From assembly GCA_026168455.1 (NCBI GenBank), contig CM047431.1, positions 41,323,986-41,387,985 on the forward strand: a stretch of DNA of 64,000 nt, read 5' to 3'. Within the stretch, counting starts at the first letter, position 1. Each line of letters begins with the position of its first letter. The notes beneath the pieces are model-generated. The model was not told the DNA's origin. It did not search any database and saw nothing but the letters and a program-made list of their open reading frames with translations. Below are positions 42,204-52,593 of this stretch, piece after piece. This DNA comes from Theocolax elegans (Eukaryota > Arthropoda > Insecta > Hymenoptera > Cerocephalidae). The translations under genes were made by a program, and so were the position numbers.

Positions 42204-42493
42204 TATTCACCAGTCAATTCAGCATTAATTTTTAAAGCACTATATTCGATTAACATTTCCTTTACCTTTAACTCAAATAAACTTTGCGCATCATGCATAA
42301 ACGATACGATGTTTAAATGCTTGAGGTTTATTATAACACCAGATCGAATACAATTCTTGAATGCAGACTCCATATCCTCCCATTCAACACGTTTCTCTTC
42401 AACAGTTGATGATGTTGTTTGTAAACTATTTATGCGACCACCTGTTTTTAATAAATCAAGCAACTTATTTTTAATACTTAACAAATGAGACAT
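42204..42493 (-). pseudogene. polB: DNA polymerase B of locus 2, extreme N-terminal block
   Basis: Reads MSHLLSIKNKLLDLLKTGG and WEDMESAFKNCIRSGVI, matching the locus 1 segment around 7,150-7,320 (DNAFENRMRTGVI). It is cut at 42,203 by the 7.35-kb element, and an R1 fold-back arm begins 45 bp upstream. It proves that 30,005-42,493 was once a single gene now stretched over 12.5 kb. Confidence 0.85.
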
Positions 42494-42537
42494 AGTTGTT
42501 TGACTTCTCTGTTTATGTGCTCTTGATAGAGATTCAC

Positions 42538-43168
42538 CAAATAAATATTGCTATAACTGTGGGAATACGTTTTAGAGGTATCCAGTAGTTCTCCTGAATT
42601 TTTTCAGATTTTTTCTGGGCCATTATTTTAAGTTACAGAGAGTCAAAGTTGACATTTTAGCACTTTTTTGCATTATATGCCCATTTTCATGAATTGTTAG
42701 CTCCCAGGGGATGCATTTTTCACTATAAACATACACATGACTTTTTTTGTAAAATTTTCCGAACTTTTCATAAAAAATACTTTTAAAGACATAAATGTAT
42801 GCTATCACACTCTTGTAAGCCATTTAAACCTTAAATAGTGAAAATCAGCAATTCAGCTCCGGACTCTGGTAACCTAATACTGTCTAAAAGATGTCTTTTT
42901 ATAGTCAGAAACAGCCTAAATATTTCCAGAGTGGGTCTAAATCATTAAGATCACTTATGGTCAAAATATCCGGGAAAAGTACCCGAAATATTAGTAGAAA
43001 TGTATATTTGTTGCCTTATAACGATGAATCTATTAGCATGATCATTGCAAAAAAATTTGTGCACTTACCTTGGAGTGGTAGAAAAGTATCTTCACTTGTT
43101 TCAGTATCCATCTAATCCCCTGTAAGCTGCTAAAAATATAAATATTATTATACAAATGTAAAAAATTN
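42538..43168. repeat. R1 fold-back, one arm ending in the assembly gap
   Basis: Starts AAATAAATATTGCTATAACT, 45 bp from polymerase B block 3. It carries the 74-codon plus-strand frame (42,891-43,115) and a 66-codon minus-strand frame (42,823-42,623). It runs into the run of Ns, which probably hides its inverted partner. Confidence 0.8.
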
Positions 43169-43267
43169 NNNNNNNNNNNNNNNNNNNNNNNNNNNNNNNN
43201 NNNNNNNNNNNNNNNNNNNNNNNNNNNNNNNNNNNNNNNNNNNNNNNNNNNNNNNNNNNNNNNNNNN
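43169..43267. other. Assembly gap (run of about 100 N)
   Basis: Sits exactly where the second R1 arm and the left end of the CACTA-like element are expected. The true gap size is unknown. Confidence 0.95.
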
Positions 43268-43984
43268 ATTTTTTTGATTCAAAGAAATAATTTTGTTCAA
43301 TACTCCTGTGACAATGATTTCTTTGAATCAAAGAAAATAACTTACTCAATTTTAAGAAATATTTAATAGAACCAACTTTATATATAATTTAAAGCAATGA
43401 AATATTTATGTAATTGAACTGATCATTTGTTTGTTTTTCGTAAATCGTTTCATGGGTTTGAAGAAATATTTCTTTCGTCCAAGTAAATATTTCTTCTATT
43501 CACATAAAGTATTTTTTAGTTTTAAAGAAATATATCTTTGAACTAAAAGAATATTCCTTTGACATCAATATTCAATGTTATCATTGCAAGGCAATGTTTC
43601 TGTGACTGAAGTAAATATTTCTCCAATTTAAATGAAATATTTCATTGTTGTAATGGAATATTTCTTCGAGTTGAACTAAATTTTCGAGTCATATAAATTT
43701 TTATTTTGTTTCAATAAAGTATTTTTTTATCACCAAATTTCTTCTTCCTTGCTTTATTTTCTAAACGCATGACTTAATTTACATATAATTTTATCGCACT
43801 TGAAAATAAACGCATTTATATATTCGCAGATCGCATCGGTACAATTGTATACGCACATACTCTGCAAGTTTTTAAATTTTCTTATATACTAATCAGAAGA
43901 AAAGTTAGTCGTTTGCGTGTAACCTGGATCCACCTAGTGGAAGTTATCTGAAACTACTATTTTTAACAAACGGTTTATTTAATT

Positions 43985-44490
43985 GTAATAAATATTGCAT
44001 ACATATTTATTTGAAAATTCGTTAATTCGTAATAAATCATTTGCTGTGAGCAAGTATATATATTTAATTGCTTTTACTAAATATTTATTAATCGTATATT
44101 AATTTTGAATAATAATTTCAAATAATCAATTTCTTAATTCGTAATAAATCATTTGTTGTAAGCAAGTATATATATTTATTTGCTTTTACTAAATATTTAT
44201 TAGACGTATTATAATTTTGAATAATAATTTCAAATAATCAATTTGTTTATTCGTAATAAATCATTTGTTGTGAGCAAGTATATATTTATCTGTTTTTACT
44301 AAATATTTATTAAACGTATTATAATTATAAATAACAATTACAAATAAATCAATTTATTTATTCCAAATAAATTTTTTGTTGTGAACAAGTGTATATTTAG
44401 TTGTTTCTACTAAATATTTATTAAGCGTCATATAATAATTACAAATAAACTAATTTATTCGTTTCTAATAAATCATTTGTTTCGAATAAC
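43985..44490. repeat. ~112-bp subterminal tandem repeats
   Basis: Four to five units (GTAATAAATCATTTG at 44,029, 44,141 and 44,253, then diverged ones), period 112 bp, near the left end of the CACTA-like element. Confidence 0.85.
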
Positions 44491-44971
44491 TATCTTAAAT
44501 TAAAATAGTAAAACTTTTACTATTTTTGATAGTCAAGACAGTTTTTACTTTTTAAAAAGTGTATAATTTACTATTTTAGTAAGTAACACATGTATTTACT
44601 ATTATAATGGTTATTATAAACTATTTCAGTTGTAAAAGTTATTTTTCACCAATATATTAGTGATACATTTACTATTCACAAAATTAAAAATTTTTGCTTT
44701 TAATAAGTAAACTAAATTTACAATCTAAATAGTTCATATTGACTATTATAATTAGTGAACAATTGGTTAACATTAAACAAGTTAATGTTTTACTAATAAA
44801 TTAGTACTTCATTTTACTATTTTTAGTAAAACATCTGGAATTCACTAATATATAGTAAGATTCCACTTGAAAAATAGTAAAAAACCACTTTTTTTATGGT
44901 AGTAAGCTACGACCACTATTTAAATAGTGACTGTTTCCCGCTCTTTCTAATCCCGCGCGCATTATAAGCAC

Positions 44972-47900
44972 GTGAGTCGCGATCCAGTGAAATTCAGATT
45001 ATCATCGGACAATTATTCTACAACACAAGGCATCATGGATGAATATATAAAATTAAGAACTCCAGACCAATTATGTAATAAATTAGATAATATTATCGAT
45101 TCGACGACTCTCCAAATACTTAAAGGTATGTTAAGAATTATTTATTTGAAGTTATAGGTTATGTTGCTAAGCATATGTATTAGAGTTATACATACAGCAC
45201 AACATATTCAGTTTATTGTTGCTTATACTATTTTATTTAATATTACTAGTACATATTATTAACTATAAGCAACAACAATTAATTTGTGCAATAATTGTGG
45301 CAAAACATTCTTTGTTAGTTTTATACAGAAATTATGTGTTTATCAAATTTTCTAATAATAGTTTAAAGTTGTACTATTTGCATAAATTATTAATAAATAA
45401 TGATTAATATTGCGTTTTCTAATCCTTTCTACTATAATCAATTGTTTACAACAGTTAATTTGAACAATAATAACTGCATGGCGTGCTTTATTGATTTATA
45501 ATTGCATTTTGATCGGTCAAATTCTTGAATAATAATTCTTTAAAATATCTAATAATTTTACTAGTATTTATTCTATATGTACAAATACTTCTAATATTAA
45601 TTAGCCTAATCCAGTTATTAAAACTATTTATTTTATAAAATAATATTAATTTTATACATGTTTCTAACGACAAGTTTGGGTATAGCTGTACTATTGGCAA
45701 CATTTATTAATGAATAATAATTAATATTGTTTAGTTTAATTTTTCTTACTATAATCAACCATTTACAACAGTTAATTTGAACAATAATAACTGCATGGCG
45801 TGCTTTATTGATTTCTAATTGTATTTTGATCGGTCAAATTCTTGAATAATAATTCTTTAACATATCTAATAATTTTACTAGTATTTATTCTATATGTACA
45901 AATACTTCTAATATTAATTAGCCTAATCCAGTTATTAAAACTATTTATTTTATAAAATAATATTAATTTTATACATGTTTCTAACGACAAGTTTGGGTAT
46001 AGCTGTACTATTGGCAACATTTATTAATGAATAATAATTAATATTGTTTAGTTTAATTTTTCTTACTATAATCAACCATTTACAACAGTTAGTTTGAACA
46101 ATAATAACTGCATGGCGTGCTTTACTGATTTTCAATTGCATATTTATCTGTCAAATTTACAAATAATAACAATTTTCAGTATCTGATAGTTTTAGTAGCA
46201 TTTATTGTATATATATACAAATACTTATAATATTAATATGACTATTGTAGTTATTAAAACTATTTTTCTATCAAATAATATAAATTTTATGCATGTTTAT
46301 ACTCTAACATATATATATATAAATAATTTGAGAAAATGAGATTTGAATAAGGGGAGATGTATATTAAAGCTTTGAGGATTGCATATTTCATTTTTAGTTT
46401 GTTGTATTAATAGGTGCAGTTACTTTTGCTTATTAATGATATAATAATAATTATTAAATTTATTTATTTATCTAATAATTATTTATTTTAATTGTAAACT
46501 AACTCTTTTTAAGTATTACCTCAAGCCAGCGTAGACAGCTCTTCAAGCACTTTTTTTGCTTATTGTACTCTAACTTAATGAAATTTTATTCAATTAAAGT
46601 CTAATTAGGCTCAAATTAAAGATATTTGAATTCCCTACAAAGTGTATTAATCAGAATATATAATATTTGGGTGACAAAAAAGTTGGCTAAAAAGATATCT
46701 CATTTTTTTGGAAATTATGAAAAAAATAATAACATTTTTTTAGCCAACTTTTTTATTACCCAATTATTACATATTATGATTAATACACTTTGCAGGAATT
46801 TTAATTTGAACTGAAAAAAGGTGTTCAAAGACCTGTCTATGCTGTCTGTTTAAGCAAGTATATTTTAGACCATTTGTTATATAAATAAAGTCTAATTTGT
46901 TGGATTACAGCCATAAAATCCTTTTTAGGATTTTAACACTGGCTTGTCTCCTTAAATAAAGACCCTTAAAATAAGCAAGTATTAATTAATTAAGGTTGGC
47001 TTTTGTAGTACTATAATTTGGGTAGCAGGCACCGACATAATGATTTTGTTATGTTTTTAAAAATTATATGTATAATTTTTATCTTACTTATTTAAAAATT
47101 CTTAAAATTTATATTCAAATATTTTCGATCGTGACCTGTTAAAATTTCTCACAAAAATGATATAAGAAGCACCCCTGCTTATAGTGTTTTGGAATAAAAT
47201 ATATGGAATTTGGAGGCCTGCATTTTTAGTCAATTTTTCAGACTATTTTCATTCCAACACAAAGTAATAAATTAATAAATAAGAAAAAATTGTGTTATCT
47301 ATTGTGTCAGTTAATTGTAGTAATTCACGTTGAAAACACTTAATATATTTACGAAAAATAGTTATCATATCATAGTTAGAATATAGTTAAAAATAGTTTT
47401 AATTATTTTAGTTTGACTGTACACGGGATTGAGGTATGTAACTAAAAGGATAGTTTATCATTTTCAATATTACTTTTCAGGATTAGCTTGAATATATAGA
47501 ATGGAGCTCAATTGTTTTTTATGTAATCATATGGTTCCTGGAGAATTGAACGGTCTGTCTAGCCATTTTCGTTCCGTTCATGGAATCACGATCACTCACG
47601 GCTTAAAAGATGTAGGCTTTATTTGTAGCCAAAACGGCTGTCAAAATTTTAAGTTACAGAGAGTCAAAGTTGACATTTTAGCACTTTTTGCATTATATGC
47701 CCATTTTCATGAATTTTTAGCTTCCAGGGGATGCATTTTTCACTAAAAACATAAGTATGACTTTTTTTGTAAAATTTTCCGAACTTTTCATTAAAAATAC
47801 TTTTAAAGACATAAATGTATGCTGTCACACTCTTGTAAGCCATTTAAACCTTAAATAGTGAAAATCAGCAATTCTGCTCCGGACTCTGGTAACCTAATAC

Positions 47901-50900
47901 TGTCTAAAAGATGTCTTTTTATAGTCAGAAACTGACTAAAAATTTCCAGAGTGGGTCTAAATCATTAAGATCACTTATGGTCAAAATATCCGGGAAAAGT
48001 GCCCAAAATATTAATAGAAATGTATATTTGTTGCCTTATAACGATGAATCTAGTAGCATGATCATTGCAAAAAAATTTTTGCACTTACCTTGGAGTGGTA
48101 GAAAAGTATCTCCACTTGTTTCAGTATCCATCTAATCCCCTGTAAGCTGCTAAAAATACAAATATTATTATAAAATTATAAAAAATTATTTTTTAAACGT
48201 TTATAATGCTGGAATTTTAGTTTTACATCCCTTACAAGAATTATAATACTAATCTGAAGGATTACTATAAAAGTATCAACATTATTATTATTATTATTCA
48301 GCAATACATTGTTTAGATTTTACAAACTTGTCACTGTCACGTTATCATATTATTCATTATAATTATATCCGATTTATTTATATATCTTTTGTATTAAATA
48401 CGTATATTCAGTTATTGTAATAATGATGTTTATATATTTATAGAAATCCTTCAGATTAGTATTATAATTCTTGTAAGGGATGTAAAACTAAAAATTCAGC
48501 ATTACAAATGTTTAAAAATTAATTTTTTACATTTGTATAATAATATTTGTATTTTTAGCAGCTTACAGGGGATTAGATGGATACTGAAACAAGTGAAGAT
48601 ACTTTTCTACCACTCCAAGGTAAGTGCACAAATTTTTTTGCAATGATCATGCTAATAGATTCATCGTTATAAGGCAGCAAATATACATTTCTATTAATAT
48701 TTTGGGCACTTTTCCCGGATATTTTGACCATAAGTGATCTTAATGATTTAGACCCACTCTGGAAATTTTTAGGCAGTTTCTGACTATAAAAAGACATCTT
48801 TTAGACAGTATTAGGTTACCAGAGTCCGGAGCAGAATTGCTGATTTTCACTATTTAAGGGTTAAATGGCTTACAAGAGTGTGACAACATACATTTATGTC
48901 TTTAAAAGTATTTTTAATGAAAAGTTCGGAAAATTTAACAAAAAAAGTCATACTTATGTTTTTAGTGAAAATGCATCCCCTGAAAGCTAAAAATTCATGA
49001 AAATGGGCATATAATGCAAAAAAGTGCTAAAATGTCAATTTTGACTCTCTGTAACTTAAAATAATGGCCCAGAAAAAATCTGAAAAAATTCAGGAGAACT
49101 ACTGGATACCTCTAAAACATATTCCCACAGTTATAGCAATATTTATTCTATAAAAATTTATATGGACTTAGACGACACATACGTACTAATCATTTAAGTA
49201 AAGTAGATCATGTGAACAATTTCCGAATTGAAAATTATCCTGCACAAGAAATTGGTAATGCTGAAAATGAGAACGTCAATAATGAAAATTTACCTTCAGG
49301 AACATTAGAGATCGATGAAACTTGCATGGAAAATTCTGATCAGACACTAGAGGAAGAATTAAGAATCTTTGTGATAAGAATGATTGGCAAACTTCAATGT
49401 AATGGTTCTCTTACTGGAGTTATGATGCAGAATTTTTTTAATGAATTCGAGAGATTTTGTGCTATTTACGCGATAAATTAAACCAGCAAATACTCTCAAA
49501 ACTTACAGTTGGAAAAATCGTGGATCAGGATCTAATTCTTGATATTAAAAAAATTTTAGAGTTTAATAGTCCTTTTGACAGATTGCGAACATATGATCAA
49601 CAAGTAACATCGTTAATTAAAGAATGTGGTTACATTCATCCTGAACAGATACCGTTAGGCCAACGAGAAGATACTGTATTTGATAATGAATCTTGTTGTT
49701 ATGTTCGTGCTCAAATTATTGAATCATTTCAATACGTCTCAATTATCGATGTATTAAAGCTTGTATTGTCAAACAAAAGTATTAGGCAGGTTATTGCATC
49801 AGAGCAACCATCACCTAATTATATTTTGTCATCGTCTATTGATGGATTAACCTACAAAAACCATGTATTTTTTCAAAAGTATAAAAATGCCATAAGAATA
49901 AAGCTTTATTATGATGAACTAGAAATTGTTAACCCTCTAGGATCGAAAACAGGCGTTCACAAATTAGGCGTTTTCTATTATCAAATCGACAATCTTCCGC
50001 ATCACATGAATTCAGAATTAAGTAGTATTCACGTACTATTGATTTGTTCTTATGCTAATATTCGTCGTTTTCAATTTGAAAAGATTTTGCAGCCTTTTAT
50101 GGTAGAATTGGGAAAACTTGAGTCTGATGAGGGCATATCTTTGACTTTTGCAAATGAGGAATATGTACTTCGTGCTTCCTTAATGGCATTTTGTGGTGAT
50201 ACTTTGGCTGTTCACGATGTGTTTAATCATCTTGGTCCATCAGCCAATCTGTTTTGCCGGATGTGTATGTATAATAGAGAAGATTTGCATTCTGGGAATT
50301 TAACACCAGCAATATGTCGTTCTCGAGAACTGTATGAACAACATTTAGAAAAATTAAAACAAAACAATTTTTCTAGTGCAGTAAAGACAGAGACAGGATT
50401 AAAGGGCGAATGTAGTTTGAATAACTCTCGGTATTTTCACATTTCACAAAATAAAATATTTGATATAATGCATGACTTACTGTGTGGAGTATGCCCAATG
50501 GTTATTAAATTAGTTCTTCATCGTTTTGTATGTATAGATAATATATTCAATGTTACTTATTTGAATAACGCTATTTTATTGTTTAATTACGGATATATAA
50601 ATCGAAAAAATAAACCATCACCTAATTTTACTCGCGGAATGTTGAACAAGAAAGATCATACCCTTAGTCAGAAGGCAATGCAGATATGGTGTCTCATACG
50701 GGCAATGCCATTCATTCTGTCAGAAAAAGTTGAAGAAGAAAACAATTTTATGCAAATTATTCTTTATTTACTACGAATAATGGAAATTGTGTTTGCACCC
50801 AAGTTGCCGGCGAGTTTGCTTCCTTATTTGGAAGTATTAATAAGGGATTTCATCCAATGCTTCATGAGATTATTTCCAGACGTTGATTTAATCAATAAAA

Positions 50901-52534
50901 TTCACCATATGACTCATTACGCAGAATGCATAGAATATTCGGGCCCGTTAGCGATATATTCTTGTGAACGATTCGAAGCAAAACACAATGAACTTAAACA
51001 ACGAGCTCTAAATATTAATAATTTTAAAAACCCTCCAAAAACTCTTATTAAGATATGTCAATGCGTTCAAAGCGCTAGATGGAGTGGAACAGATGTACCG
51101 CTACACAAGACAAAAATTATATCAGGTAAATCTACATTTGTTGCCAACACGCTAAGCAGACTGCCTCTTAAACAGCTCAGTTATTCAGAAGATGATGAAG
51201 TATTTTCCGGAAAATTAATTTTAGTTGATGGAGTCGAATTTCGTAAAGGATTATTTATATTACTTCAGAAAACAGAAATAATGATGGATAATTCAATATT
51301 ATTTGGAAAAATAGTAGAAATCATTGTGAAAAATAACTTCATATACTTTTATACTTTAGTTTGGCAAACTATTTGTTTTGATACTGAACTTCATGCCTAT
51401 CACATCGAAGAAGCCAAACATGACTTTAGACTTATTGAAAAAACAGAGCTTCAATTTTATAAACCATTCAGTTCTTGGACAAAGCCCAATTCTGAAAATG
51501 TGTATATTAGTCTCCGTCATTTAATATTTTGACGAAAAACTTTCATAAGTACGTAGAAGTTTTGATTCACTCTGTTCACATAGTGCTTGTCAAAATATCC
51601 ATATAGAATTACACCATTCTCATTTATCATATTAAACATTTTATAATTTCAAACTTTTATCATACATATCGTTTATTTTTTGGGTAAAGACACTTTCACG
51701 TTGAAAACTAGAATTTCTATTATAATTAAAATTTATATATATTATATAAGTTTTTGTAGAGGCTACTGCGTGAAAATAATTTGTTCCTCGCACAAACGTT
51801 TGAGTCCAAATGGAGCGAGGATAGAAATTATTTTCTCGCCCGTATACTGCATACATTATTTTTTCATACGGCGAGTGTAAACCCAATTTTGCGCGTTATT
51901 ATTTCAGCAAACTTGCTGATGGGAATCGCTGCTAAATACACAATTCGGGGTTTTGACCTAATCTATTGCACGTCACCAAAACCATCAATATTTAAAGAAT
52001 AATGTTCCTTAATCATTTGATTCTGATTTCATATTTATTACTTCAAATTGTTTAAAGCCAATAAAGAGATCGAATTCGCAATTCATACTACTTTTTAACC
52101 TTTTGAGGACGGGAAAGTAACTATAGTGACTCAACCATCGATCGCCACTTCATATATGAGTATTCTCCGATATTAGACACACATATTATGCGTTTTCTAT
52201 AGAAAATATTGAGTAATTGAAAATTCCAAATTCCCGTCCTCTAAAGGTTATGAAAGATGTGAATTGGCAATTCCCTCAAGCTCTTAAGTTTCTATTTTAC
52301 TTATACCATCATAATGAATCAATTTTAATTTATCATACTAATTAATTATATATAAACTCTAAATAGGGGTTTATGGAGCCCGAGAAAGAAAAGGAAAATG
52401 TGTATTTTAGTTCGATAAAAAAAGATACAAAAGATTATGGAGCCCGGGCTCCATAATCTACCTGAGTGGGAAAGGGATAGGGTTATTGGAAAATAACCCG
52501 TCGGGCTCCATAAACCCCTATGTTTGTATGTATG

Positions 52535-52593
<59 letters not shown>

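Noticed and set aside
42623..42823. 66-codon R1 frame MAYKSV...TLCNLK as a gene
   Set aside because: Broken by stops or frameshifts in the copies at 225, 9,367 and 48,864, so not conserved.
43101..43349. Frame spanning the run of Ns
   Set aside because: It exists only because Ns cannot encode stops.
45488..46020. Two nearly identical 71-codon frames
   Set aside because: Same 317-bp tandem repeat read twice within an intron.
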